A DNA stretch of 64,000 nt from Ureaplasma urealyticum serovar 8 str. ATCC 27618 (GCF_000169535.1 NZ_AAYN02000002.1:248001-312000); one strand, 5' to 3'; shown: positions 10,577 to 21,070, counted from the stretch's first letter. A program made the numbers and translations. Notes: generated from the sequence alone by a model not told the origin.

Positions 10577-12130
10577 ATGAGAAAAATTAAATTAAATAAA
10601 AAAATTATTTTAGCATCAGTTATTGGAACATTAGGCGTAGCTTTGGTTCCTACAGCATTGGTTGCATGTAGTCAAAATAAAACAAAATCTGATTCTAAAA
10701 ACTTAACTTTAAACAATTTTTATGGTCGCCCATCAAGTGATGGTGATGATGCATATCAAGCAATCTATGAGTCTAAAATTCAAGATGGTGCACGTATGTT
10801 AGGATTAATTTCATTTAGACATAAGAATCCAATTTCAAAATACTTTAATTCACCAAAAGATAATCAACAAGTTTCAGCAATATTAATTGATGAAATTTAT
10901 GATTTACAAACAGGTAAAGATCGAATTGCATCAATCACATATCGTGCAGATCAAGCTGCTTTTTTAGCTGGAATTGCTGCAGCTTATTATTTAAATAGTA
11001 ATCAAAATGTTTTTGGTAAAGATAATAAATTAACATGAGGTGGATTTGTTGGTATTCATTTACCATCAACTACAAGATTTATTCAAGGTTTTAAATTTGG
11101 TATTCAATGAGCAAATGAAAAACTAAAAAACAAAAAAGTTAAACAAACAGAAAATAATGAAGAAAAAGAATGAATTAATGTAGAACAAGTCTTTGCTACA
11201 GATTATCAATCAGGAGATTTTTCACCAACATCAGATAAAGCAAAAGCAATTGTTAATCAATTAGTTTCTAATAATGTTGATTTAATTTTACCAGTGGCCG
11301 GACTTCAAATTGATTATGCAACAACAGCAGCAGCTGAATCAAGTAAACCAATCGTTGTTGTTGGTGTTGATACAGAACAAGAATTAGATGATAATACAAA
11401 TAAAGCACGTATTAGCGAAAATAATAAAACATTAGCTAATGGTAAAACAATCATTTTTTCTATTGTTAAACGTTTAGATTTAGCTTTTAAAGGCGCTTTA
11501 TTAAAAGCATCAGAAGGCGCACAATTAACTAATGATATTAACAAAGACGCTTATAAATTAGGAACACACACTGAAGCAAGTTTTAATAAAAATACCTATG
11601 TTGATAATACAGCGTTAGTTGAATTATCAAAGGCTGGACATCAGTATTTAATTGATGCGATCAAATTAAGTGGTTTAAAAGAAGTAAATGATTACAAAAC
11701 AATTGTTGAAAAAATCCAAGAAGATCCTTTATTTAAACTTTTATCACAAACTGGAACTAAAAAATTAGATGAAGTTGCTACTAAATCACAACAAGGTGAT
11801 TGAGTTTTAAAAAGCGAATATCAAAATTTATCATTTATACAATTACAAAAAATGTTAGGTGGATTAGTTTATGTTGATCAAAAAAATGAACTATATCCAT
11901 ATGAATTATCTAATTCATTTTATTTAGAAAAAGATCTAAATAAACGCCAAGCTTCAAAAGCTTTTTATAATTATTGAAATGCTAAAGATGCTAATCAAAT
12001 AAATTTAGTTAAGATATTTTTAGGACAATCAGTTGATGTACTAAAAGATAAATCATTTTCTGAATCAATTTATAAAGGATTAGAAGAATTTTATAAATCT
12101 AAAAATATTATTATTCCTAAACTATATTAG
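10577..12130 (+). CDS. BMP-family substrate-binding lipoprotein (nucleoside-type ABC importer)
   Basis: A 517-residue lipoprotein with lipobox ALVAC (Cys31). The mature part fits the Bmp/PnrA/Med periplasmic-binding fold: an RADQAAFLAGIAAAYYL segment, then GGFVGIHLPSTTRFIQGFKFGIQWAN, then the sugar/nucleoside-pocket region VDLILPVAGLQ and KPIVVVGVDTEQ. Members deliver nucleosides to an ABC importer in other mollicutes and spirochaetes. ATG 10577 is chosen because TTGGAG lies 7 bases upstream and the signal peptide is then normal; ATG 10553 would add eight residues ahead of it. No ABC ATPase or permease gene is adjacent, so the partner must be elsewhere. It is longer than the usual 350 residues because of inserts in the second half. 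Confidence 0.85.
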
Positions 12131-12143
12131 TTAACTTATTAAG

Positions 12144-12172
12144 TTGCTTTTTACCCATAAATAATATATAAT
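12144..12172 (+). promoter_or_regulatory. Promoter of infC-rpmI-rplT
   Basis: TTGCTT (12144-12149) and TATAAT (12167-12172) are exactly 17 bases apart. Transcription would start near 12180, leaving a leader of about 148 bases. Confidence 0.7.
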
Positions 12173-12179
12173 TCTATAC

Positions 12180-12327
12180 TGTATAAAGAAAGTAGTGTAA
12201 AACTCACCTGATTTCTACTTATTTGGGAATAGGTTAATGCTTAATATTTCGATTATTACATCATTTATTCATGTTATAGATATAAATGATTTTCTTTATA
12301 CATTTAATTTTTAATTAGGAGTGTTTA
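12180..12327 (+). promoter_or_regulatory. Long 5' leader of the IF3-L35-L20 operon
   Basis: The stretch has no ORF of note. It can form AAGTAG/CTACTT near its start and TAAATG/CATTTA just before the SD. In Firmicutes this operon is controlled by L20 binding to its leader, so a similar autoregulatory RNA is possible here. I cannot match a defined L20-leader fold by eye. Confidence 0.4.
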
Positions 12328-12891
12328 ATGAATACACCAAACAATCAACGCCATATGTCATCAAATAATGATGCACGTAAAAATCAACCTTTAATTAATG
12401 ATCAAATTCGTTTTCGAACAATGGTTGTAATTGATGACCATGGTAATAATTTAGGTGAAATGAATCGTATTGATGCCCTTAATTTAGCTACTTCAAAGAA
12501 TTTAGATTTAGTTGTTATTGCTAAAAAAGGCAATATTCCTGTAACAAAAATTTTAGATTATGGCAAATATAAATACGAACAAAAACGTCGTCAAAAAGAA
12601 TCAAGAAAAAATCAAACAATTATTAAGGTAAAAGAAATTAAAATCAAACCAATGATTGGTGAACATGATTTAAAAGTAAGAGCAGAAAATGCTAAACGTT
12701 GATTAGAAGATAAAGACAACGTGAAATTTGTGATTGAAGCACGTGGACGTATGTGTACAAAAGATGAATTTATTTTACAAGCTTATGAAAAATTCATCGA
12801 CTTAATTAAAGATTATGGTACAGTTGTTCAAGCTAATAAAAAAGTTAGCAATTATCGATATGAAACAATTATTGAACCAATTAAAAAATAA
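12328..12891 (+). CDS. infC: Translation initiation factor IF-3
   Basis: 187 residues. IF-3 binds the 30S subunit, blocks premature 50S joining and checks the start codon. The family pattern is complete: N-terminal [26 protein letters not shown], the linker helix [14 protein letters not shown], and the C-terminal domain with [27 protein letters not shown] and RGRM. The start is ATG 12328 after TTAGGAG. It is first in the infC-rpmI-rplT order conserved in bacteria. Confidence 0.97.
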
Positions 12892-12905
12892 GGAAGGTAA
12901 CTATA

Positions 12906-13100
12906 ATGGCTAAAATTAGACAAAAAACAAAAAGAGCCGCTGCAAAACGTTTTAGTATTACAAAAAATGGTAAACTAAAACGTAAACACGCTTATAGATC
13001 ACATTTAGCTCTAGGTCGTTCAACAAAAGCTAAACGTCATTTAAGAAAAGACGCAATTATGAGCACATCTGACACAAAAAGATATACTCAATGCTTATAG
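12906..13100 (+). CDS. rpmI: 50S ribosomal protein L35
   Basis: 64 residues, highly basic, with the L35 signature [35 protein letters not shown] precedes the ATG. It lies 14 bases after infC, in the standard order. Confidence 0.97.
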   Translation: MAKIRQKTKRAAAKRFSITKNGKLKRKHAYRSHLALGRSTKAKRHLRKDAIMSTSDTKRYTQCL

Positions 13101-13154
13101 TTAGAATATAAATAATTTAATAGTTATAAATAGTATTTAAGGAGTAAATTACCA

Positions 13155-13517
13155 ATGAGAGTAAAAGGCGGAAGTGTTACACGTCAACGTCGTAAAAGAT
13201 GATTAGAAAAAGCTGAAGGTTCATGAGGAACACGTAATACCTCATATAGAATTGCTCGTCAAACAGTAATTCGTGCTGCAGAATATGCATATCGTGATCG
13301 TCGTAATAAAAAGCGTGATTTTAGAAAATTATGAATTTCAAGAATTAATGCTGCAGTTCGTGAATTAGGATATACATATTCACAATTTATGAATGCATTA
13401 GTAAAAGCTAATGTTGTTACTAAAGATGGCCAAGGTTTAAATAGAAAAATGCTATCTGAATTAGCAATTAATAACCCTGAAGCATTTAATCAATTAGTTA
13501 ATAAAGTAATGAAATAA
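13155..13517 (+). CDS. rplT: 50S ribosomal protein L20
   Basis: 120 residues. The basic N-terminal extension that threads into 23S rRNA is present ([16 protein letters not shown]), then [31 protein letters not shown] and [17 protein letters not shown]. Three Trp are encoded by TGA. The SD is AAGGAG. L20 is an assembly protein and, in Bacillus, represses its own operon through the leader. Confidence 0.97.
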
Positions 13518-13525
13518 AATTAGAT

Positions 13526-13567
13526 AAAAATATACTATTCAATTGTTGGTTATAGTATATTTTTTTT
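13526..13567 (+). terminator. Intrinsic terminator after rplT
   Basis: Stem TATACTAT/ATAGTATA (13531-13538 with 13552-13559), extended by A-T pairs, is followed by T8. Confidence 0.85.
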
Positions 13568-13576
13568 ATTTTTATC

Positions 13577-13605
13577 TTGTTTTTTACTTTTGTTTCGTGT
13601 ATAAT
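13577..13605 (+). promoter_or_regulatory. Promoter of the S10-spc-alpha ribosomal block
   Basis: TTGTTT (13577-13582) and TATAAT (13600-13605) are 17 bases apart, right after the rplT terminator. No terminator is seen downstream until 29047, so this promoter may drive about 15 kb. Confidence 0.75.
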
Positions 13606-13633
13606 TTTAAAGGTTTTGTTATTGTTGAGATTG

Positions 13634-13671
13634 CTGATACGCCAAGAAACGTTGTCAATAAAACGTATCAG
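13634..13671 (+). promoter_or_regulatory. Leader hairpin upstream of rpsJ
   Basis: CTGATACG (13634-13641) pairs perfectly with CGTATCAG (13664-13671) in the 130-base untranslated leader. It is unusually GC-containing for this intergenic DNA. It could be an autoregulatory site, for example for L4 as in E. coli, but the binding protein is unknown. Confidence 0.5.
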
Positions 13672-13737
13672 GTAACTCATTAATACACAATTCTTATGAT
13701 TCGCATAATATATCGATGCAAAAGGAGACAACATTTT

Positions 13738-14043
13738 ATGAATCAAGAATTAAGAATTAGATTAGAATCTTATGACCATAGATTATTAGATGATACAGTA
13801 AAAACAATTGTAAACATTTCTAACTCAACAGGTTCTAAATTAAGAGGTCCAATTCCTCTACCAACTAAAAAAGAAATTTTTACAATTTTAAGATCACCAC
13901 ATGTTAATAAATCAAGTCGTGAACAATTTGAAAGAAGAACACACAAACGTTTAATTATTTTAGAAAATCCACAACCTAAAACAATGGAAGCTTTAAAACG
14001 TTTATCAGTTCCATTTGGTGTTGAAGTTACTTTCAAAATTTAA
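13738..14043 (+). CDS. rpsJ: 30S ribosomal protein S10
   Basis: 101 residues with the S10 pattern [15 protein letters not shown] and [35 protein letters not shown]. The ATG at 13738 has AAAGGAGAC 10 bases upstream; an upstream in-frame ATG (13696) would add 14 residues with no SD. First gene of the S10 block. Confidence 0.97.
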   Translation: MNQELRIRLESYDHRLLDDTVKTIVNISNSTGSKLRGPIPLPTKKEIFTILRSPHVNKSSREQFERRTHKRLIILENPQPKTMEALKRLSVPFGVEVTFKI

Positions 14044-14065
14044 TTCATTAGGAGGCAAGTAAAAA

Positions 14066-14767
14066 ATGAAATCATTATTAGGAACAAAAGTTGGCATGAC
14101 TCAAGTTTTTACAGAAACAGGTAAAGCTGTAGCTGCCACAGTTATCTATGTTGAACCAAATAAGGTTTTAGCTGTTAAAACTAATGAAAAAGACGGCTAC
14201 AATGCAATTCAAATTGGTTATGAAACAGTAAAAGAAAAAGCATTAAACAAACCATTATTAGGTCAATTCAAAAAAGCAAACTCAGATCCAAAACGTCACA
14301 TTAAAGAATTTAGAGACGTTGTTGCTGAAGTTGGCGCTGAATTAACAGTTAGTGAATTTGAACCAGGACAATTAGTTAATGCACAAGCATATACTAAAGG
14401 ACACGGATTTACAGGTTCAATTAAACGTCATAATTTTAGTATGGGTCCAATGGGTCATGGTGCTGGTTATCCACATCGTTATGTTGGTTCTATTGCTAAA
14501 GGACGTGGGGGTAGTCAAGCTCAACGTGTTTTCAAAGGAACTAAATTACCTGGCCATTATGGGCATGAATTAGTAACAACTAAAAACTTACTAGTATTAG
14601 ATGTTAAAGCAAATGAAAATTTAATCCTAATCAAAGGCGCTATTCCAGGACCAAAAGGTTCAATTGTTTTATTAAAATCAGCTAAAAAAGTTGGCCATAT
14701 CGTAAGCGATCCACAAGTTGTTAACTACTTAGCTAATAAAGCATCATCAAGTGAAGCAAACAAATAA
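14066..14767 (+). CDS. rplC: 50S ribosomal protein L3
   Basis: 233 residues. It opens KSLLGTKVGMTQVFTETGKAV; the central loop that reaches the peptidyl-transferase centre is visible (KGHGFTGSIKRHNFSMGPMGHG..HRYVGSIAKGRGGSQAQRVFKG). TAGGAGG is upstream. The C-terminus is about 20 residues longer than in E. coli. Confidence 0.97.
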   Translation: MKSLLGTKVGMTQVFTETGKAVAATVIYVEPNKVLAVKTNEKDGYNAIQIGYETVKEKALNKPLLGQFKKANSDPKRHIKEFRDVVAEVGAELTVSEFEPGQLVNAQAYTKGHGFTGSIKRHNFSMGPMGHGAGYPHRYVGSIAKGRGGSQAQRVFKGTKLPGHYGHELVTTKNLLVLDVKANENLILIKGAIPGPKGSIVLLKSAKKVGHIVSDPQVVNYLANKASSSEANK

Positions 14768-14777
14768 GGAGTTAGTC

Positions 14778-15413
14778 ATGGCAAAAATTAAATTATTATC
14801 TATTGATGGTAACTTCGCAAAAGAACTTGAAGTAACTTCTGATCTTTTTGTTGAAGTGCCTCACAAACAAGCAATGTTTGACTCAGTGCTTGCTGAAAAT
14901 GCAGCTGAACGTCAAGGTACACATTCAACCCTAACAAAGGGTGAAGTTCGTGGTGGTGGTAAAAAACCATGAAGACAAAAACACACAGGTAAAGCACGTA
15001 CAGGTTCAACACGTAACCCACATTGAACAGGTGGGGGTGTGGTATTTGGTCCAAAACCAAATCGTAACTACAATTTAAAAGTTAACGCAAAAGTAAGACT
15101 ATTAGCTTTCAAATCAGCATTAACTATTAAATTAAATGAAGGAAAAATGTTAGGTTTAGTAGCAAATAGCGATTTAGAAACACCTTCAACTAAAAAAATG
15201 GTAAATTTCATTAATAACGCTAACTTAGAAAACCAAAAAGTTTTATTAGTAATAGCAGACCATTTTAGTAATATTAAAAAATCAACAAACAATTTACAAA
15301 AAGTTACAACAAAATTATGATACCAAGTTTCAGTTCGTGATTTAATGCATGCAAATGTTGTTGTTGTAGCTGAAGAAGCATTTACAAATTACGCAAGAAA
15401 GGTAAGTAAATAA
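14778..15413 (+). CDS. rplD: 50S ribosomal protein L4
   Basis: 211 residues. It contains the exit-tunnel loop [43 protein letters not shown], with Trp encoded by TGA, and the C-terminal domain with [23 protein letters not shown] 14778 follows AAGGAG. In enterobacteria L4 represses the S10 operon; the leader hairpin may be relevant to this. Confidence 0.97.
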
Positions 15414-15415
15414 TC

Positions 15416-15733
15416 ATGGAATTAACAAGAGTTATTTTACATCCATATACGACAGAAAAAACTTATTCTATTCGTAATAAAAGCGAGCATGAAACATTAA
15501 CTTTTATTGTTGATAAAAATGCTAATAAATACCAAATTCGTGAAGCGTTTATTGCGATTTTTGGTTTAAAACCACTTAAAATTCGTACTACAAACCGTGG
15601 TCCTGCAAAAATTCGTACTTCAACAGCTAGACCAGGATATACAAAAGCAAAAAAAATTGCTTATATAGTAATGCCAATAGGTGTTAAAGTAGCTGTAAGT
15701 AAAGAAGAAGTTGAAGCAGCAAACGCAAAGTAG
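15416..15733 (+). CDS. rplW: 50S ribosomal protein L23
   Basis: 105 residues. The pattern [42 protein letters not shown] is diagnostic. L23 sits at the tunnel exit, where trigger factor and SRP dock. It starts 2 bases after rplD; the SD (AAAGG) lies within the rplD end. Confidence 0.96.
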   Translation: MELTRVILHPYTTEKTYSIRNKSEHETLTFIVDKNANKYQIREAFIAIFGLKPLKIRTTNRGPAKIRTSTARPGYTKAKKIAYIVMPIGVKVAVSKEEVEAANAK

Positions 15734-15786
15734 TTTAGAACAAAATTAAAAATAACAGTCGAAAAGCAAATTAGAAAGAGGCAATT

Positions 15787-16626
15787 ATGGCAGTTAAACG
15801 TATTAAAAACCATAGTAGTGGTAAAAGACAAACTGTTGTTGTTGATTACAAATCGATTTTAACAACAAGTAAACCAGAAAAATCATTGCTTGTTACTTTA
15901 CCTAAAAAAGCAGGTAGAAACAACCAAGGGAAAATTACAATTAGACACCATGGTGGTGGTCATAAACGTAAATATCGTATTATTGATTTTAAAAGAAATA
16001 AAGATAATATTTATGGAACTATTAAATCAATTGAATATGATCCAAATAGAACATCATTTATTTCATTAGTTGTTTACGCTGATGGAGAAAAACGTTATAT
16101 TATTGCTCCTAAAGGAATTAAAGTGGGCGATAAAATTATTTCAGGAAATGAAAACATTGATATTTTATTAGGTAATTCATTACCACTTGAATTCATTCCA
16201 GAAGGTACATTAGTTCACAATATTGAACTATCACCAAATGCTGGTGGTCAAATTACAAGAAGTGCTGGTGCTAGTGCACAAATTCTTGGTTTTGATGAAA
16301 CTAAAAAATATATTTTAGTTAAATTAAACTCAGGCGAAGTTCGTAAGTTTAGAAAAGAATGTCGTGCTACAATTGGAACTGTTTCAAATGATGAACACAT
16401 TCTTGAAAATTTAGGTAAAGCTGGTAAATCACGTCATTTAGGTGTTCGTCCAACAGTTCGTGGTTCTGCAATGAACCCCAATGATCACCCCCATGGGGGT
16501 GGTGAAGGTCGTTCACCAGTTGGTATGGATGCACCTCGTACACCTTGAGGTAAACGTCACATGGGTGTTAAAACTCGTAACAATAAGAAATCATCAACGA
16601 GCATGATTGTTCGTCGTCGTAAATAA
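15787..16626 (+). CDS. rplB: 50S ribosomal protein L2
   Basis: 279 residues, full length. Contains [28 protein letters not shown] and the peptidyl-transferase-proximal segment [29 protein letters not shown], where a TGA Trp at 16549 would otherwise truncate it. Ends in a basic RRRK tail. Confidence 0.97.
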
Positions 16627-16646
16627 TATAGAAAGGATTAATCGCG

Positions 16647-16913
16647 ATGTCTAGAAGTTTAAAAAAAGGTGCTTACGCTGATCCTAGTTTATTAAAAAAA
16701 GTTGAAGCAGCTAATGCATCAGTTTCTAAAAAACCAATCAAAACATGATCTAGAAGAAGTCAAATTTTTCCAAACTTTGTTGGATTAACATTTGAAGTTC
16801 ATAATGGTAAAACTTTCTTAAAAGTTTACGTAACAGAAGATATGATTGGCCATAAATTAGGTGAATTTGCACCAACACGTAATTTCAAAAACCATACAGA
16901 AGCTAAACGTTAG
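16647..16913 (+). CDS. rpsS: 30S ribosomal protein S19
   Basis: 88 residues: [20 protein letters not shown], then [23 protein letters not shown], then [20 protein letters not shown] is upstream. It contacts S13 in the 30S head. Confidence 0.97.
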
Positions 16914-16934
16914 AAGGAAAGGTAATTTATAGAT

Positions 16935-17870
16935 ATGACAAATAAAGTTATTCAAAGAAATATTCATATTTCGCACCGTAAAGCTTCTCTTGTAATTGAT
17001 TTAGTTCGAAACAAGCCAGTACATGAAGCAATTCGAATTTTAAGCAATACACCAAAGAAGTTTGCTCCAATCGTTTTGAAATTACTTAACTCAGCAATTT
17101 CAAACGTTCAACATAACTCTAAAGATATGGATCCAAGTAAACTATATATTTACAAAATTGTAGCTAATCAAGGTCCAACAATGAAAAGAACACTACCACG
17201 TGCTAAGGGTTCTGCTGATCAATTATTTAAACGTACAACACATTTAGAAATTGTTTTATCTGATGATGTTAATGAACGTGAAAAAGAATTAGCAGCTATT
17301 AAAGCTAAAAAATCAAAAAAACCATTAGTAGTTGAACCAGTCGCTAAAGTTGAAACTAAAAAAGTTGCTAAACCAAGCAAAGTAGAAACAAAACCAGTTG
17401 AAAAAGACGAAAACGTTGATCCAGAACTTTTAAAACGTGAACAACAAGTTTTAAAAGTTGTTGAAAAAACTGCTTCACAAAAAGAAGAAGAAACAACTGA
17501 AACAATTATGATTTCAACATCACCTAAGAATGCACAAGTTTTATTTGATGATTTAGAAAAAAATGTAATCTTTTATAAAACAACACCTGTTAATAAAGTT
17601 TTACGTGTACTAGTTTATGTAACTAGCCCAACTAAAAAAGTTGTTGGTGAATTTGATTTAGAATCAGTTGAAATTGGTGCAATCTCATCAATTTGAAGAA
17701 AATACAACAAACAATCTGTAATTTCTAAAAAAGAATATGATGCTTACTATGAAGGAAAAGATAAAGCACATGCACTTGTAAGCAAAAAAGCATATAAATA
17801 CCGTAATCCAAAAGATCTTAGCGAATACAACATGACTAAAGGTCCAAGTGGATTCCAATATTTAAAATAG
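16935..17870 (+). CDS. rplV: 50S ribosomal protein L22 with a fused ASCH/PUA-like C-terminal domain
   Basis: 311 residues against about 110 in most bacteria. Residues 1-115 are a normal L22, including the beta-hairpin that lines the exit tunnel ([20 protein letters not shown]). Residues 115-190 are a Lys/Val/Glu/Pro-rich linker. Residues 192-311 form a compact domain with the order [28 protein letters not shown]-x-[21 protein letters not shown] and a terminal G-P-S-G-F-Q-Y-L. This order matches my memory of ASCH/PUA-like RNA-binding proteins (COG4933-type). The linker and domain are in frame with no stop, in the normal operon position, between S19 and S3. The L22 part is certain; the domain name is inference. 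Confidence 0.93.
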
Positions 17871-17889
17871 GATAAAGGAGATTTTACAA

Positions 17890-18663
17890 ATGGGTCAAAA
17901 AGTAAATCCAAATGGACTAAGATTTGGAATCAACAAACAATGACTATCTCGTTGAGTGCCAACTGATCAATTACAAATGGCTAAATGATTAGTTGAAGAT
18001 GATAAGATTAGAAAATATTTATCAACAAAATATAAAAATGCTGGTATTGATCATGTAGAAATTGAACGTGACCAACAACGGGTAAATGTTTATGTATATG
18101 CTGTACAAAGTGGTTTATTAATTGGAACAGAAGCATCAGAAAAGAAATTAATTGAATTAGCAATTAACAAAATTGTTGGTCGTAAACAATTAGTATCTTT
18201 AAAAGTAGTTGAAGTTCAAATTCCAGAATTACAAGCTTCATTAATGGCACGTGAAATTGCTGACGCAATTGAAAATAGAGTTTCATTTAGAATAGCTCAA
18301 AAAATGGTAATTAAAAAAGTTCTAAAAGCTGGTGCTAGAGGTATTAAAACACACGTTTCAGGTCGTTTAGGTGGCGTGGAAATGGCACGTGAAGAAGGAT
18401 ATACACAAGGTGTAATGACTTTACATACATTACGTGCAGATATTGATTATTCAATGCAAGAAGCACATACAACTTATGGAATTATTGGTGTTAAAGTTTG
18501 AATTAATCGTGGCGAATTATTTGGTAATAAATTAGTAAACAGTGTTGCGCATGCTGCAAATAAAGAATTTAGTCGTAGTTCAAAACCAAAAAAAGGATCA
18601 TTTAATCGTTCATCAAGATCAAAAAATACTAAACCTGCTCCAAAGCAAGCAGTTAGCGAATAG
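17890..18663 (+). CDS. rpsC: 30S ribosomal protein S3
   Basis: 257 residues. N-terminal [23 protein letters not shown] domain, then the C-terminal [40 protein letters not shown]. Several Trp are TGA, including W at 18499. The tail is about 25 residues of Ser/Lys-rich extension. The SD is AAAGGAG. Confidence 0.97.
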
Positions 18664-18677
18664 GAGATTATAAAATT

Positions 18678-19094
18678 ATGTTACAACCAAAAAGAACAAA
18701 ATTTCGTAAGCCTCATAAAGTAAGCTACGAAGGTAAAGCTAAAGGAAATAAACAAGTTGATTTTGGTGAATTTGGATTAATGGCACTAGAAGGTGCATGA
18801 ATTGATGCGCGTCAAATTGAATCAGCACGGATTGCAATTTCAAAACGTTTATTAAAAACTGGTAAAATGTGAATTCGTATTTTTCCACATATGTCATTAA
18901 CTAAAAAACCATTAGAAGTACGTATGGGTTCTGGTAAAGGTAGTCCAGAAAAATGAGTAGCAGTTGTAAAAGCTGGAACAGTAATGTTTGAAATTGCTAA
19001 TGTTTCAGAAGAATTAATGCGTGAAGCTTTACGTGCTGCTGGAAATAAGTTACCAATTAAAGTAAAAATTGTTAAGAAGGGAGAAGCTAACTAA
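18678..19094 (+). CDS. rplP: 50S ribosomal protein L16
   Basis: 138 residues: [83 protein letters not shown]. It overlaps the L29 start by one base (TAATG), implying translational coupling. Confidence 0.97.
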
Positions 19095-19321
19095 TGAGTA
19101 GTATTGCACAAGATCTTCGTAAAAAAGATAGCTTAGAACTTGAAAAAATTGTTATTGAGCTTAAAGCCAAATTATTAGAACTTCGTTTTGCAGCTGCGAA
19201 TGGGGAAGCAGAAAAACTTCATACAGCCAAAGAGATTCGTAAAACAATTGCACGTGCATTAACAATTTTAAATGAACGTGAATTAGCAGAAAAATTAAAC
19301 AACAAGGAGGCTAATAAATAA
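19094..19321 (+). CDS. rpmC: 50S ribosomal protein L29
   Basis: 75 residues, two helices: [24 protein letters not shown] and [18 protein letters not shown]. The stop TAA overlaps the ATG of rpsQ by one base. Confidence 0.96.
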   Translation: MSSIAQDLRKKDSLELEKIVIELKAKLLELRFAAANGEAEKLHTAKEIRKTIARALTILNERELAEKLNNKEANK

Positions 19322-19575
19322 TGGAAAGAAGCCGTCGTAAAGTTTTAGAAGGGTTAGTAGTTTCAGATAAAATGCAAAAAACTGTTGTTGTTAGTGTTGA
19401 AACTAAAAGCAAACACCCAATATATAGAAAACTTGTAATTAGTCATAAAAAATACCACGCACACAATGATAATGATGATGCTAAAGTTGGTGACCTTGTT
19501 GAAATCACTGAAACTCGTCCATTAAGTGCAACAAAAAATTGAAGAGTTAGCAAAATTTTAGAAAGAGCACGTTAG
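19321..19575 (+). CDS. rpsQ: 30S ribosomal protein S17
   Basis: 84 residues: [19 protein letters not shown], then [17 protein letters not shown] and [26 protein letters not shown] of its SD lies inside the end of rpmC. Confidence 0.97.
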
Positions 19576-19594
19576 TGCAACTAAGGAGAAGATT

Positions 19595-19963
19595 ATGATT
19601 CAACATATGACAAGACTAAAAGTTGCAGATAACACAGGTGCTAAAGAAGTTGGAGTAATCAAAGTGCTTGGTGGCTCTAAAAAACGTTATGCATCAGTGG
19701 GCGATATTGTAGTTGTCTCAGTTAAAAAAGCAACACCTGCTGGTTTAATTGCTAAAGGACAAATGGCCAAAGCTGTAATTGTTAGAACAAAAAAATCAAT
19801 TCGTCGTGAATCTGGTTTATTAATTAGATTTGACGAAAACGCATGTGTACTTATTAAAGAAGATAAGACACCAAGAGGATCACGTATTTTTGGTCCTGTA
19901 GCAAGAGAAATTCGTGATCGTGGATACACAAAAATTGCTTCTCTTGCTCCTGAAGTATTATAG
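19595..19963 (+). CDS. rplN: 50S ribosomal protein L14
   Basis: 122 residues, standard length. [27 protein letters not shown] and the C-terminal [29 protein letters not shown] are diagnostic. Start of the spc part of the block. Confidence 0.98.
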   Translation: MIQHMTRLKVADNTGAKEVGVIKVLGGSKKRYASVGDIVVVSVKKATPAGLIAKGQMAKAVIVRTKKSIRRESGLLIRFDENACVLIKEDKTPRGSRIFGPVAREIRDRGYTKIASLAPEVL

Positions 19964-19977
19964 GAGGTTAGCAGATA

Positions 19978-20310
19978 ATGAACAGAATTAAAAAAGGCGA
20001 TACAGTTGTTGTTATTTCAGGTAAAAACAAAAATAAATCTGGCGTAGTTATTCAAGTTAACCCTAAAGAACAAACAGCACTTGTTGAAGGCGTTAATAAA
20101 ATTAAACGTCATCAAAAGAAAGATCAAACGCATGAACAATCTGGAATTATTGAAAAAGAAGCTCCAATTCGTTTATGTAAATTAGCATTAGTTGATCCTA
20201 AAGGAAAAGATAAAGGTAAAGCAACTAAAGTTAAATATTTACTTAAAGATAACAAAAAAGTTCGTGTAGCACGTAAAAGTGGTTCAGAACTTGATGCAAA
20301 TAAAAAATAA
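19978..20310 (+). CDS. rplX: 50S ribosomal protein L24
   Basis: 110 residues with the KOW motif [27 protein letters not shown]. It helps start 50S assembly. GAGG lies upstream. Confidence 0.97.
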
Positions 20311-20326
20311 AAAGGAAGGATAAGTT

Positions 20327-20881
20327 ATGGCATTCTTAAAAGATTTATATAAAAATAAAGTTGCTAAAGATTTGCAAAAAGAATTTGCTTATTCTTCTGT
20401 AATGCAAATTCCTAAAATTGAAAAAGTAGTTATTAACGCAGGAATTGGAAATGCTGTTGCTGATAAAAAACATTTAGAAGCAGCTATTTCAGAATTAACT
20501 TTAATTACAGGACAAAGACCTGTTGAAACAAAAGCTAAAAAATCAATTGCAACATTTAAATTACGTGCTGGCCAAAGTATTGGTGCTAAAGTTACATTAC
20601 GTGGCGATCGTATGTGAGCTTTTATTGAAACTTTATTTAATATTGCTTTACCTCGTGTACGTGATTTTAAAGGAATTTCAAATAATTCGTTTGATGACCA
20701 AGGTAATTACACTTTAGGTATTAAAGAACAAATTATTTTCCCTCAAGTTGTTTATGATGATGTTAAATCAGTGCGTGGGTTTGATGTAACATTTGTTACA
20801 ACTGCAAAAACAGCCCAAGAAGCTAAAGCATTACTAGTGGGACTAGGTGCTCCATTTCAAAAAGTAAGAGGAGACAAATAA
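20327..20881 (+). CDS. rplE: 50S ribosomal protein L5
   Basis: 184 residues after reading TGA at 20618 as Trp ([25 protein letters not shown]). It binds 5S rRNA in the central protuberance. Usual length is 179. Confidence 0.97.
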
Positions 20882-20884
20882 TTT

Positions 20885-21070
20885 ATGGCGAAAAAATCAT
20901 TAATTGCTAAGCAAAAAAAACATCAAAAATTTGCAGTTCGTGAATACACTCGTTGCGTAAAATGTGGTCGTCCACATGCTGTTAATCGTAAATTTGGTGT
21001 ATGTCGTCTTTGCTTTAGAGATTTAGCTTACGCTGGTGCAATTCCAGGAATTAAGAAAGCATCTTGATAG
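20885..21070 (+). CDS. rpsN: 30S ribosomal protein S14, zinc-binding type
   Basis: 61 residues: the short C+ form. The zinc ligands are two CxxC pairs, CVKC and CRLC. The last codon before TAG is TGA=Trp (KKASW), as in other type Z S14 proteins. It starts 3 bases after rplE, with AAGAGGAG as SD. Confidence 0.97.

Noticed and set aside
14800-15060. Minus-strand open frame across rplD, rich in His and Leu.
   Set aside because: It mirrors the conserved L4 loop codons; no independent evidence of translation.
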